Assembly (NCBI GenBank): GCA_964541305.1
Contig: CAZIPE010000001.1
Coordinates: 88,163-152,162, forward strand
DNA: 64,000 nucleotides
Source: CAZIPE01 sp964541305
Lineage (GTDB): Bacteria; Patescibacteriota; Saccharimonadia; Saccharimonadales; UBA7683
Direction: 5' to 3'
In this document: positions 13,171 through 20,371 of the stretch, one piece after another
Layout: the number at the start of each line of letters is the position of its first letter
Position numbering within the stretch: position 1 is the first letter of the stretch
Translations under genes and position numbers: made by a program
Notes under the pieces: model-generated
Database searches by the model: none
What the model was told of the DNA's origin: nothing
Seen by the model: the letters and a program-made list of their open reading frames with translations, nothing else

Positions 13171-13321
13171 AAAAGACATGCTCCTTAAAGCTTTAAATTG
13201 TTGTTTGACCGAAGTTCCCTAAGCTTGTTCGCTTTGCTATCGTGCACGAATTTATTATTCATAGCAAAGCTGCACTTACACTACCTCTTACGAACCATTG
13301 TGAGACACGTGCCGTAAAATG
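13171..13321 (-). other. rpoB leader region
   Basis: About 150 bases without a gene precede rpoB. It contains the perfect 10-bp inverted repeat listed separately. A possible extended -10 (TGCTATGAA on the minus strand) overlaps the left arm of that repeat; no good -35 is seen. No L10-binding leader can be recognised. Confidence 0.4.
13231..13270. repeat. Perfect 10-bp inverted repeat upstream of rpoB
   Basis: GCTTTGCTAT (13231-13240) and ATAGCAAAGC (13261-13270) are exact reverse complements separated by 20 bases, and the spacer itself contains the 8-base palindrome CGTGCACG (13241-13248). No T run follows in either direction, so it does not look like a terminator. It could be an RNA hairpin in the rpoB leader or a DNA operator. 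Confidence 0.7.
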
Positions 13322-14401
13322 TCAATCTTTTTTATCAGGGATCATGAGCATAAGGTCTCGAAGTTCCATCAACAACTGTTGGTGTACTTCCTCATTCACT
13401 ATGCCTTCAAACTGAATTGGAACCATTGCCATTGGATTTATGTGCGCTACGGGGAGGTACATCTGCCGACCAAATGATCTAGCTCCCGGTATCTCCTGAA
13501 CCGAATACAATTTCATTCCTTCATCCCCTTCAAACACTTCAACATGTATTCGGCCTGGAAATTCAGTCCCATTGACTTGTATATTACAGTCGATTGTCGT
13601 GGCACGTAAACCGGGGTTTGACGGGTGCTTTCGCTTCTTCTCCGCTAGCGCTACACACGTTTCTAATATGTACTCAATATCTTCGTTTGGCGTACCTAAG
13701 ACCTCCCTAACGCGATCAACCACATTCATATTTGTAATATCAGCCGAAGGTAGGTGTAGTAATGCTTTTGAATCTCGTGATGGATACTCACTTATTGTCT
13801 GACCTACCTCCCGCAGTAGTGCATACGTAGTCTTTAGGACTTCTTCACGTTCACCATTCAGGTCACGTTCTGTTACTACAAGACCTGAAAAGTTGTCATC
13901 AACATTATTTGTGATGTCAACGTCACCCAGTATTTTCACAAACCTACAATCACCGACAGGCTCGGAAGTAATAGTCATGATAGGTACACGCACCCCTCGC
14001 ACCACCGCTGTAATCATCATCGGACGCTCAGTGTCATCTTCCCAGTATTCAGATGCATGCCTGTTGAATAGCCCCCACGTTCTAGTATGTAGTCTTCTGT
14101 GCCATATTAGTTCAAGCGAAGTTATTCGTGCGTCCGGGTCGTATACGTCATCGGATAAGGGTAGGTGGCCAACAGGTAGTAGTTCGGTTAATCCAGTCTC
14201 CTCATTGTAGATTCCGACGGCTGTGTTGTCAGCAATACGATATAGATTCGCTCTGTTTCGCAGTGAAGCCGCTTCATTGGCAATATGCTCTGCTAACAGA
14301 AGACAGGGTTCAGAATACAGATCCGCAATATTTGCCATTCTTCTATAAGGGTCGGATTCGTACTGAAAATCCCTAGAAGTTACGTGTGAGAATTCGCTCA
14401 T
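13322..14401 (-). CDS. Unrecognised 359-residue protein upstream of rpoB
   Basis: I do not recognise this soluble, mildly acidic protein. It has an N-terminal helical part (YRRMANIADLYSEPCLLLAEH) and long beta-rich regions after residue 120; no signal peptide, membrane helix or known motif is visible. The ATG at 14401 is chosen over one at 14413 because a TATGAT -10 ends 7 bases before it, preceded by TTGCTC at 18-base spacing; the upstream ATG would lie inside the -10. The gene therefore has its own leaderless promoter. It lies between a decayed clpP fragment and rpoB. Confidence 0.7.
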   Translation of the reverse strand: MSEFSHVTSRDFQYESDPYRRMANIADLYSEPCLLLAEHIANEAASLRNRANLYRIADNTAVGIYNEETGLTELLPVGHLPLSDDVYDPDARITSLELIWHRRLHTRTWGLFNRHASEYWEDDTERPMMITAVVRGVRVPIMTITSEPVGDCRFVKILGDVDITNNVDDNFSGLVVTERDLNGEREEVLKTTYALLREVGQTISEYPSRDSKALLHLPSADITNMNVVDRVREVLGTPNEDIEYILETCVALAEKKRKHPSNPGLRATTIDCNIQVNGTEFPGRIHVEVFEGDEGMKLYSVQEIPGARSFGRQMYLPVAHINPMAMVPIQFEGIVNEEVHQQLLMELRDLMLMIPDKKD

Positions 14402-14408
14402 GAAGCCA

Positions 14409-14438
14409 ATCATACTATCGTCAGAGCTTTTGGAGCAA
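14409..14438 (-). promoter_or_regulatory. Leaderless promoter of the 359-residue gene
   Basis: TTGCTC (14433-14438), an 18-base spacer and TATGAT (14409-14414) on the minus strand. The -10 ends 7 bases before the ATG at 14401, so the transcript should start at or next to the start codon. Confidence 0.6.
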
Positions 14439-14452
14439 GCATAACCTTGACA

Positions 14453-14520
14453 CTAATTCACTCGTTTAGTGATAACTTTATCGACTAAGCCATATTTATG
14501 AGATTCTCCAACTATAGCAT
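14453..14520 (-). pseudogene. Decayed 3' end of a clpP gene
   Basis: The minus strand translates in frame as GESHKYGLVDKVITKRVN and then TAG. This parallels the C-terminus of the intact ClpP at 15237-15824, which reads DESLKYGLVDKIVTKPAKQ. The two DNA stretches match at roughly four of five bases over about 47 bases (my hand alignment). Upstream of residue GES the similarity stops, so only about 20 codons survive, with no start. The 215-residue orphan gene separates the relic from intact clpP. Confidence 0.75.
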
Positions 14521-14548
14521 CTGTGGGTGTACACTTGTGGAGACACAA

Positions 14549-15196
14549 TCAAGAAAGGTCACGGCGCCAGACAGTGCCTTCATATTCCTCACCCTCAATA
14601 ACAGTGATACCTTCATCTATCTGTTTGAAGCCTAGCTCAGTTGGCTTTATATGGTGTTCTGTCACAACTAAGTCCCAATTCTTACCCTGTCGTTCAGCAA
14701 CCCTAACAAGCTTTAGTGCACACAGACCCGCTTCTTTGGCAATTTTAATTCCACTGTTAACAACCTTTTCAGGGTTTATTTTCACTGCTAAAGACCCGTG
14801 AAACCAGGTAGACAACACGCGTTCACCCGATTCTCTAAATCTTGGCATCGTGTTATCTTGGCCAAATGAAAGCATGCCAATAGTGTAATTTTCTGGCTCG
14901 CACACTGCACCCTCCAAGACATCTTTAATGAGGTATGCTGCGTTAGGGCGTCGTGATTGCACGCTTTTGCCAAATGCTTCGGCTCGCTGGTTGACACTTT
15001 GAACGCTTTTATAACGTTCGGGCAAATGATGACTCAAGCCTGCATTGATAAAATCTTCTACTGAAAACATGCCTACGAGTTCGGACAGGGCCTGTGCATT
15101 CTGTAGTCGCTCGGTTGTATTTGGGTTACTAGAGATTGCAGTATCTATTCGAGTCAAGGGATAACCATGCTCTGGTGGAAATTGTATTTTACTCAT
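14549..15196 (-). CDS. Unrecognised 215-residue protein next to clpP
   Basis: I do not recognise this protein. It looks soluble and mixed alpha/beta, with an N-terminal part beginning MSKIQFPPEHGYPLTR, a central GMLSFGQDNTMPRFRESGE stretch and a C-terminal beta-rich region ending TVWRRDLS. Two cysteines are far apart. It has a strong promoter of its own (TTGCAG, 17 bases, TAGAAT) ending 8 bases before the ATG, so it is a real, probably leaderless gene. It lies exactly between clpP and a decayed second copy of the clpP 3' end, which suggests it arrived by a recombination event at clpP. Confidence 0.7.
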   Translation of the reverse strand: MSKIQFPPEHGYPLTRIDTAISSNPNTTERLQNAQALSELVGMFSVEDFINAGLSHHLPERYKSVQSVNQRAEAFGKSVQSRRPNAAYLIKDVLEGAVCEPENYTIGMLSFGQDNTMPRFRESGERVLSTWFHGSLAVKINPEKVVNSGIKIAKEAGLCALKLVRVAERQGKNWDLVVTEHHIKPTELGFKQIDEGITVIEGEEYEGTVWRRDLS

Positions 15197-15204
15197 GAGG
15201 CATT

Positions 15205-15233
15205 ATTCTAGAGTGTGTAACATGAATCTGCAA
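15205..15233 (-). promoter_or_regulatory. Promoter of the 215-residue orphan
   Basis: TTGCAG (15228-15233), a 17-base spacer and TAGAAT (15205-15210) on the minus strand. The -10 ends 8 bases before the ATG at 15196. The -35 lies just past the clpP stop codon. Confidence 0.65.
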
Positions 15234-15236
15234 GCA

Positions 15237-15824
15237 CTACTGTTTTGCAGGTTTAGTGACAATCTTATCGACTAACCCGTATTTGAGAGATTCGTCTGAT
15301 GTCATCCAGAAGTCTCGTTCCATATCTTTATGAATTTTTTCTAGCTTCTGACCAGTGTTTTTAGCCATGATTTGCTCGAGTAGATGCTTTAATCGAATTG
15401 ACTCCTTGAGGTCGATTTCTTGGTCGGTAACTTTTCCACGAGTGCCGCTTGAAGGTTGGTGAATCATGACCGTAGCGTTTGGTAAGATGAATCGCTTCCC
15501 TTTTGTGCCTGAACTGAGCAGGAAAGCAGCAGCTGATGCCTGAACACCAATACCAAATGTTTGAATGTCGTTATTGATATAACTCATAGTGTCATAAATG
15601 GCGAGGGCATCATAGACACTTCCGCCTGGGCTGTTTATGTACATGTAAATATCTTTTTTAGGATCATCACTCTGTAAAAACAGAAGTTGGGCCACAATTA
15701 AACCGGCGGTGTGTTCGTTTACTTCATCGTGAAGAAAGATGATACGGTCTCTGAGCAGTCGACTGTAAATGTCGAAAGCGCGCTCGCCCTGTCCTGATGG
15801 TTCAATAACGGTTGGTACTAACAT
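15237..15824 (-). CDS. clpP: ATP-dependent Clp protease proteolytic subunit
   Basis: The 195-residue serine protease forms the double-heptamer chamber used with ClpC/ClpX unfoldases. The catalytic serine lies in GVQASAAAFLL, the histidine in MIHQPSSG and the aspartate in KIHKDMERD. Length is typical. Transcription is expected from a promoter of TTGAAT, 17 bases, TAGTAT whose -10 ends 6 bases before the ATG, and a CIRCE operator covers the -35 and spacer, so HrcA should repress it. Partner clpC at 34225 has the same arrangement. A 3' relic of a related gene lies downstream. Confidence 0.97.
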   Translation of the reverse strand: MLVPTVIEPSGQGERAFDIYSRLLRDRIIFLHDEVNEHTAGLIVAQLLFLQSDDPKKDIYMYINSPGGSVYDALAIYDTMSYINNDIQTFGIGVQASAAAFLLSSGTKGKRFILPNATVMIHQPSSGTRGKVTDQEIDLKESIRLKHLLEQIMAKNTGQKLEKIHKDMERDFWMTSDESLKYGLVDKIVTKPAKQ

Positions 15825-15830
15825 GATTCT

Positions 15831-15859
15831 ATACTAGCAATTTAGCACTCAACATTCAA
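15831..15859 (-). promoter_or_regulatory. clpP promoter, leaderless
   Basis: TTGAAT (15854-15859), a 17-base spacer and TAGTAT (15831-15836) on the minus strand, with TG before the -10. The -10 ends 6 bases before the clpP ATG at 15824. Confidence 0.75.
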
Positions 15860-15868
15860 GATTGCTAA
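15842..15868 (-). promoter_or_regulatory. CIRCE operator of clpP (HrcA site)
   Basis: TTAGCACTC (15842-15850), nine spacer bases, then GATTGCTAA (15860-15868). This is the CIRCE consensus (TTAGCACTC-N9-GAGTGCTAA) with one mismatch. It overlaps the -35 and spacer of the clpP promoter, the right place for repression by HrcA. hrcA itself is not in the window. Confidence 0.88.
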
Positions 15869-15869
15869 T

Positions 15870-16088
15870 TTAATCCGCTTTAGTGTCAAAAAATTTTAGA
15901 CCGTCACCGAGCGCTACGGCCGCACAAAGAGTTCCAGTCACAACTAGGTGTTGATTAATTCCCGCAGCTACAAATACTTTATCCGCTGATGAGGCTAACA
16001 AGCAAAACGCTGTAATTGCCTCAGTTGCAATGCGCTCACGAGGTGTGTGTGCTATCTGCAGAAACTCTTCTTTCATGTCGCGAAGCAT
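15870..16088 (-). CDS. Possible 72-residue protein between tig and clpP
   Basis: An open frame of 72 codons fills the gap between tig and the CIRCE element. The product begins MLRDMKEEFLQIAHTPRER and has a hydrophobic central part (ITAFCLLASSADKVFVAAG, then LVVTGTLCAAVAL) that might be one or two weak membrane segments or a buried core. Its ATG is 8 bases past the tig stop, with no visible ribosome binding site, and its stop abuts the CIRCE. I do not recognise it. If not a gene, the stretch would be a 228-base spacer. Confidence 0.45.
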   Translation of the reverse strand: MLRDMKEEFLQIAHTPRERIATEAITAFCLLASSADKVFVAAGINQHLVVTGTLCAAVALGDGLKFFDTKAD

Positions 16089-16096
16089 ACTGAAAG

Positions 16097-17377
16097 CTAC
16101 TTTGTTGCTTGCTGGTAAAGAAACTCGACTGTCTTTTCCGTAAGCATGCGGGAAAGTACTTCACGTTGCATTTCAGGTGTGTCAAAATCACCAGCTTGTT
16201 GCTGATACTGCGTCTTGTAGAGACTTACTCTTTCGTTGAGCTCAGATTCAGATACAGTCAGCTTTTCTTTTTCAGCAACTTCAGCGAGCACCATGCCGAC
16301 CGACACTCTTCGCTCAGCCTGTGGCTTAAGCGCTTTTTCTTTCCACTCATCTTCGTTTTTAAACTTTTCCTGCGCAATATAGTCTTTAAGGGTAATTCCG
16401 CGGTAGGTAAGATTCTGTTTCATATCATCTTGCAAACTAGCCATCTGATCATCAAGAAGTATCTTAGGTAAGGCAAGCTTTGACTTCTTCACCAACTCTT
16501 CAACAATTTCATCTTTTACTTTAGCGACTGCTTCAGACGTTTTTTGTTCAATGAGTTGAGTTTTGATGTCTTTCTTCAAATCATTAAGTGTTTTGAAGGG
16601 CCCAAGCTTTGCAGCAAGTTCATCATCAACTTTTGGGAGCACGACTTGCTTGATTTCCTTAACGGTTACTTTGAAAGTAATTTTAGTTCCCGCAAGATTC
16701 GTTGCATGATAATCTTTTGGAAACGCTAATTTCAAATCTTTCTTATCACCTTTTTTGACACCAACAAGTCCATCTTCAAAGCCGGGTATAAAGGTGTTAC
16801 TTCCCAGATTGAGAGGGTAATTATCACCGCTTGCACCAGCTACTTTTACACCTTTAGCGTCAACACCTTCAAAATCGATCCAAACTTCATCGCCATTTTC
16901 AGCTTTTTTATCAACAGACACCTTTTCTGCGACCCGAGTACGGAGGTTATCAACCACATCCATTACCTCTTTGTCGGTAGCTGTGACTTTTGGCGCGCTT
17001 TTCTTAATTTTTGTATAATCCCCGAGTTTTATATCTGGCATGATTTCAAGTGCTGCTTCAAATTCTAGTTCAGTAAATGGCACAAACTTCTTTACATCTA
17101 CTTGCGGGGAAGCAAGGGGCTTGAGCAGCTCTTTAATAGCCGCTTCTTTGTAATACTTCTCAATTGCATCTTGCAAGACCTCAACCTGGAGCTGATTATC
17201 ATCAATTTGCTTTTCAATAACAGAGGCTGGTGCTTTACCTGGTCGAAAGCCGGCTACTTTGAGCTTCTTACCAAGTTTAGCGACAGTTGATTTTTTGAGA
17301 GACTCGAGTTCTGCACTGCCAACTGATATAACAAGCTTCACTTCGGTTTCTGAGGTGTTGGTACATTTTACATTCAT
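16097..17377 (-). CDS. tig: Trigger factor chaperone
   Basis: This 426-residue chaperone docks at the ribosome exit tunnel. The ribosome-binding signature reads GFRPGKAP near residue 45; the FKBP-like domain lies around residues 150-240 (DGDEVWIDFEG-like start, GFEDGLVGVKKGDKK) and the helical C-terminal arms follow. Length is typical. An extended -10 TGCGATAAT ends 8 bases before the ATG, so it is probably leaderless with its own promoter just past hisS. Linkage to clpP is common in bacteria. Confidence 0.96.
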   Translation of the reverse strand: MNVKCTNTSETEVKLVISVGSAELESLKKSTVAKLGKKLKVAGFRPGKAPASVIEKQIDDNQLQVEVLQDAIEKYYKEAAIKELLKPLASPQVDVKKFVPFTELEFEAALEIMPDIKLGDYTKIKKSAPKVTATDKEVMDVVDNLRTRVAEKVSVDKKAENGDEVWIDFEGVDAKGVKVAGASGDNYPLNLGSNTFIPGFEDGLVGVKKGDKKDLKLAFPKDYHATNLAGTKITFKVTVKEIKQVVLPKVDDELAAKLGPFKTLNDLKKDIKTQLIEQKTSEAVAKVKDEIVEELVKKSKLALPKILLDDQMASLQDDMKQNLTYRGITLKDYIAQEKFKNEDEWKEKALKPQAERRVSVGMVLAEVAEKEKLTVSESELNERVSLYKTQYQQQAGDFDTPEMQREVLSRMLTEKTVEFLYQQATK

Positions 17378-17385
17378 AGATGTCG

Positions 17386-17394
17386 ATTATCGCA
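17386..17394 (-). promoter_or_regulatory. Extended -10 of tig
   Basis: The minus strand reads TGCGATAAT, with the hexamer at 17386-17391 ending 8 bases before the ATG at 17377. No clear -35. Confidence 0.5.
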
Positions 17395-17407
17395 CACTAC
17401 TGAGCAT

Positions 17408-18697
17408 TTAAACAACTTTCGCTATCTCAGCAGTACTCAAAACATCTTCTTTTTGTGTTTCAACGTTTCGCAGAATATACTTCTTGCTCGCTACTTCATT
17501 TTCACCAACAAACAGGAGATGATCAATACTCATCTTTAAGGCAGATTTGATCTGTTTTTCGGGCTTTCTACCCGTAATGTCAACTGCCACATTCACCCCT
17601 TTACTGCGAAGGTCATGCGCGACCATTTGCGCCTCTTTAAGTACATCACCAATGACTACGAGGTAAATATCTGTTGAAGATGTCAGTTGTGGCTCCAAGT
17701 TGTTGCTGGCAAGAAAGTTTTCAATAGGTGCATCACCCATACCAAAACCAACAGTTGGAACTGGTTCAACACCAAAAGCTGCAACTAAACCGTCGTAGCG
17801 GCCCCCACCAAACATAGACCGGTTATTTTCCGGATTAAGATCGAACACCTCAAAAACAATATCTGTATAGTAATCGAAGCCTCGCATTAACGTGATATCG
17901 AACTGAGCTGCCGTAATCTGGTGTTCGCTCAGTAGCGTGAAGAGTACCTGAATCTCAGTCACGGCCTGTGAACTTTTAATTTCATCCGGTAAATCTGCCA
18001 GTGATTTTGCCAAAAGTAGTGTCTTCAACTTCTCTAAACCGACTTTCTGATGCGCCGGCTTGAAAATAGTTTTAGCTTTTTCAACAAATTCTGCGGGCTG
18101 CATTTTGTCCTTTTTATCAAAGAGCTGAATCATTTGCTTGGCTTCACCGGCATCAAGTTCAAGATACTGGCTCATAATGAGATTTATTAACTTTCGACTA
18201 TTGACCTTAATAGCAAACATATCCTCAGTAGCACCAAACTCTTTCATGAGCGCATCGGACATACTAATCATCTCTAAGTCAGCATCTACCGTAGCAACGC
18301 CAAATAGATCGACATTCAATTGCCAGAACTGTCTATTGCGACCGCGCTGTGGTCGTTCATAGCGCCAACAATCGGGTATTGAATACCAGCGCAAAGGATA
18401 CGGTAACTCTTGCCGACGAGCAGCCACCATGCGTGAGACACTCGGTGTCATTTCAGGGCGAAGCACAATATTCCGTCCTCCACGGTCAGTGAAGTTATAG
18501 GTCTGTTCGTTGACGATTTCATCGCTCGTTTTAGACGTATACAGCTCAATCGGCTCTAAGACTGGCGCAGTATACTCCTCGTAGCCATAGCGTTCACATA
18601 CTTTTTTCCACACACTAAAAATATAATTCTGAAGTCGCTTGTCTTCAGGATAAAAATCCCTCGCCCCTTTATAACTTTGTGTACTCAATTTAGCCAT
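17408..18697 (-). CDS. hisS: Histidyl-tRNA synthetase
   Basis: This 429-residue class II synthetase shows motif 1 near YEEYTAPVLEP, motif 2 as WRYERPQRGRNRQFWQ and the histidine-specific LMRGFDYYTD, then GGGRYDGL and the C-terminal anticodon-binding domain (VNVAVDITGRKPEKQIK). Motif 2 has W and Y where E. coli has F and H, and RPEMT replaces RPEGT. The ATG overlaps the preceding stop (TAATG), with AAAGG upstream. It is the third gene of an operon whose leader carries an intrinsic terminator at about 20149-20181, so its expression may be under attenuation control. Confidence 0.97.
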   Translation of the reverse strand: MAKLSTQSYKGARDFYPEDKRLQNYIFSVWKKVCERYGYEEYTAPVLEPIELYTSKTSDEIVNEQTYNFTDRGGRNIVLRPEMTPSVSRMVAARRQELPYPLRWYSIPDCWRYERPQRGRNRQFWQLNVDLFGVATVDADLEMISMSDALMKEFGATEDMFAIKVNSRKLINLIMSQYLELDAGEAKQMIQLFDKKDKMQPAEFVEKAKTIFKPAHQKVGLEKLKTLLLAKSLADLPDEIKSSQAVTEIQVLFTLLSEHQITAAQFDITLMRGFDYYTDIVFEVFDLNPENNRSMFGGGRYDGLVAAFGVEPVPTVGFGMGDAPIENFLASNNLEPQLTSSTDIYLVVIGDVLKEAQMVAHDLRSKGVNVAVDITGRKPEKQIKSALKMSIDHLLFVGENEVASKKYILRNVETQKEDVLSTAEIAKVV

Positions 18698-19404
18698 TAG
18701 ACCCTTTCTTTACTTACCAGTGTAGCGTAATACTCTGTAAGCTTTGAACCTATGAATATAGGAGCAATTATACCATCTACTCCAAGCATTAGCTTATCCG
18801 CTTCTGTAATTGGCACAAATGGCTTCCAGCTTGCTGTATCGAGTTCAGCTTTCTCTTCCCATGTCACACGCCGTTGAAAGCGATACACGCTAGCTAACGG
18901 CTCAACAAATTTCAAATCTACTTGTATTAACTCAGCAATTTTTTCATACCAGTAATCTTCGTCGTTGCGCCTACTGCTCAAACTAATCTCAACAGAAAGT
19001 ACATTTGGGCAGTACTTATTGATGCAGTCGTAAGTAGCTTTTATGCAGCTATTCAGCCCTAGAATACTTGAAACGCTCAGAAGCGCAATTTGGCTGTTTA
19101 TTCCCACGAAACTGCAATCGTTTTCGGGCGTTTGCGTATTGTGAAAATCCAGAACAAGATCATATTTCTTACAAAGCTTCTCAAGCTTTGACGCAATCTT
19201 CTCTTCTGCTGAAGCTGGCTTCCTTGAGCCGAAACTACGATTGAGATCTCTGCCAATGAATCTTCTATTTTGCTTTACTGCATTCTCGTTAGCGATAGTT
19301 GCATCAACGCCTTCAATAGGCCTTGATAGTAGTAGTTCCACAAGTTTAATACCGAGGGGTTCATTGCCGTGAACCCCTCCAATGATTAGTATGCTTTTAT
19401 TCAT
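18697..19404 (-). CDS. Aspartoacylase/succinylglutamate desuccinylase-like deacylase
   Basis: The 235-residue protein resembles the M14-like AspA/AstE zinc deacylases, which cut acyl groups from N-acyl amino acids. GGVHGNEP supplies the zinc pair H12 and E15, GRDLNRSF (residues 51-58) is the substrate-binding signature, LDFHNT contains the third zinc ligand H88, and VEISLSS near residue 140 is where the catalytic glutamate lies. It is shorter than AspA (about 310), so the C-terminal domain is reduced. It starts two bases after the GNAT-like gene and overlaps hisS by one base, so all three should be cotranslated. The substrate is unknown; an acetylated product of the neighbouring GNAT-like enzyme is an attractive guess. 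Confidence 0.8.
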   Translation of the reverse strand: MNKSILIIGGVHGNEPLGIKLVELLLSRPIEGVDATIANENAVKQNRRFIGRDLNRSFGSRKPASAEEKIASKLEKLCKKYDLVLDFHNTQTPENDCSFVGINSQIALLSVSSILGLNSCIKATYDCINKYCPNVLSVEISLSSRRNDEDYWYEKIAELIQVDLKFVEPLASVYRFQRRVTWEEKAELDTASWKPFVPITEADKLMLGVDGIIAPIFIGSKLTEYYATLVSKERV

Positions 19405-19406
19405 AA

Positions 19407-20120
19407 CTAATTTCTCATTGAATTCTTGATTACGAGCAAGGTTCGTCTATCTGGTACGCCAGGCAGTTTGTACCCAGGGTTATCAAATGCGTTGTTCATA
19501 ACCTCTCGACCAGCACCATTTGTGCCTATATAGACGCTTGTGGATGCCAAGTTGTCTCGCAAAGTAGCAGCAACAATTTGCTCGGCTAAAGTTCGCGTAG
19601 CAATCGTCGAATCTCCATAAAATGAGGCTATTCGACCGATTGTTTCGCCACGCTGCCTTAGGTTACCTTTTGGTACCCTAATCCGATTAGCAAATGTATC
19701 TTCTATCCAAACAAAACTGCTTGGTAGTAGTCGGGGTATCACTAATGCCATTTCTGGCACATCGCTATACTTTCTTTCGTAGAGCTCTCTAGGGTTTGTT
19801 GGCCTAGCCAACGTTGCTCTTTGCGGTAAACCTTCTGTAAAGGCAACTTCGAGTAAAGCATCCTCTTCTCTAACCATCGTTACCCAAGACTCCACGAGTT
19901 CATTTGTATCATAAGCTGGTGATAATACTGCTTGGCATTCAGGACATTCACAACCAGCCTCTAGTGAGCTTAAACCAATTATGCAATTATCACTCACACA
20001 TCTACTTACTTCGTTCCAGGGTGGCCCCGCAAAAGCTACTTTATAACTTTCAGCAAGATCTGCCCCTATCTCTTCAATTCTTTCTGCATTTTCTGCAGTT
20101 ATTATTTCTAAATTCTTCAT
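19407..20120 (-). CDS. GNAT-like acyltransferase with a cysteine-rich insert
   Basis: The 237-residue protein begins MKNLEIITAENAERI and contains YKVAFAGPPWNEV, an N-terminal pattern I associate with GNAT-type acyltransferases, then C41, C46, C57, C59 and C62 (ending GCECPEC), which could be a zinc knuckle. A basic RQRGETIGR around residue 160 could be the acetyl-CoA pyrophosphate loop, and the C-terminus ends PGVPDRRTLLVIKN. The ATG at 20120 follows AGGA at proper spacing; an upstream in-frame ATG (20135) lacks one. It is first in the operon with the deacylase and hisS, behind an attenuator-like leader. Family assignment is an inference from these patterns. Confidence 0.6.
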   Translation of the reverse strand: MKNLEIITAENAERIEEIGADLAESYKVAFAGPPWNEVSRCVSDNCIIGLSSLEAGCECPECQAVLSPAYDTNELVESWVTMVREEDALLEVAFTEGLPQRATLARPTNPRELYERKYSDVPEMALVIPRLLPSSFVWIEDTFANRIRVPKGNLRQRGETIGRIASFYGDSTIATRTLAEQIVAATLRDNLASTSVYIGTNGAGREVMNNAFDNPGYKLPGVPDRRTLLVIKNSMRN

Positions 20121-20148
20121 AATTTTCCTAATCATTAAATATCTACAA

Positions 20149-20181
20149 ACATTAAAAACGCCCCGATTGATCGGAGCGTTT
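20149..20181 (-). terminator. Intrinsic terminator in the leader of the GNAT-deacylase-hisS operon
   Basis: Minus-strand arms AAACGCTCCGA (20171-20181) and TCGGGGCGTTT (20156-20166) pair over 11 bp with a four-base loop and are followed by a T run. The single non-Watson-Crick pair is U-G in the minus-strand RNA but would be C-A in plus-strand RNA, which shows the hairpin belongs to the minus strand. It ends about 30 bases before the ATG at 20120. Confidence 0.85.
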
Positions 20182-20287
20182 GTTATAAATTCTAATGAAT
20201 TGAATTAGGAAACTATCCGACCAAGCGAGGCTGGATATGTGCGTGGCTAGTGCTAGCCGTGATGATTAGATATACTTTACACATCTA
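20154..20287 (-). promoter_or_regulatory. Candidate attenuator or riboswitch-like leader
   Basis: From a promoter at 20294-20323 the RNA would be about 170 bases to the ATG. It could fold into hairpins at 20245-20258 (GGCTA/TAGCC), 20214-20237 (TATCC/GGATA) and 20192-20208 (CTAAT/ATTAG), then the terminator. The segment GGTCGGA (20216-20222) can also pair over 7 bp, with one G-U, with TCCGATC of the terminator (20169-20175), forming a possible antiterminator that excludes hairpin 2. No T-box consensus is present. It matches no riboswitch class that I recognise. A short independent RNA ending at the terminator is an alternative. Confidence 0.55.
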
Positions 20288-20293
20288 TATTTT

Positions 20294-20323
20294 ATTATTG
20301 CACCATTGTATTGCTTCTGTCAA
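20294..20323 (-). promoter_or_regulatory. Promoter of the structured leader
   Basis: The minus strand reads a perfect TTGACA (20318-20323), an 18-base spacer and AATAAT (20294-20299). It faces away from the coiled-coil gene at 20372, whose extended -10 lies 20 bases to the right. Confidence 0.65.
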
Positions 20324-20339
20324 TAGTGGGTATGCCGTT

Positions 20340-20348
20340 TGCTATAAT
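20340..20348 (+). promoter_or_regulatory. Extended -10 of the coiled-coil gene
   Basis: TGCTATAAT with the hexamer at 20343-20348, 23 bases before the ATG. No clear -35. The leader includes AAGGAG, so this gene is not leaderless. Confidence 0.65.
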
Positions 20349-20371
20349 GCATATACAACATAAGGAGTAAT

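Noticed and set aside
13231..13270. Terminator of the 359-residue gene
   Set aside because: The 10-bp stem has a 20-base loop and no T run on either side.
20154..20323. T-box riboswitch for hisS
   Set aside because: The conserved T-box sequence is absent; the only UGG nearby is followed by U, not the G expected for tRNA-His, and no specifier stem could be drawn.
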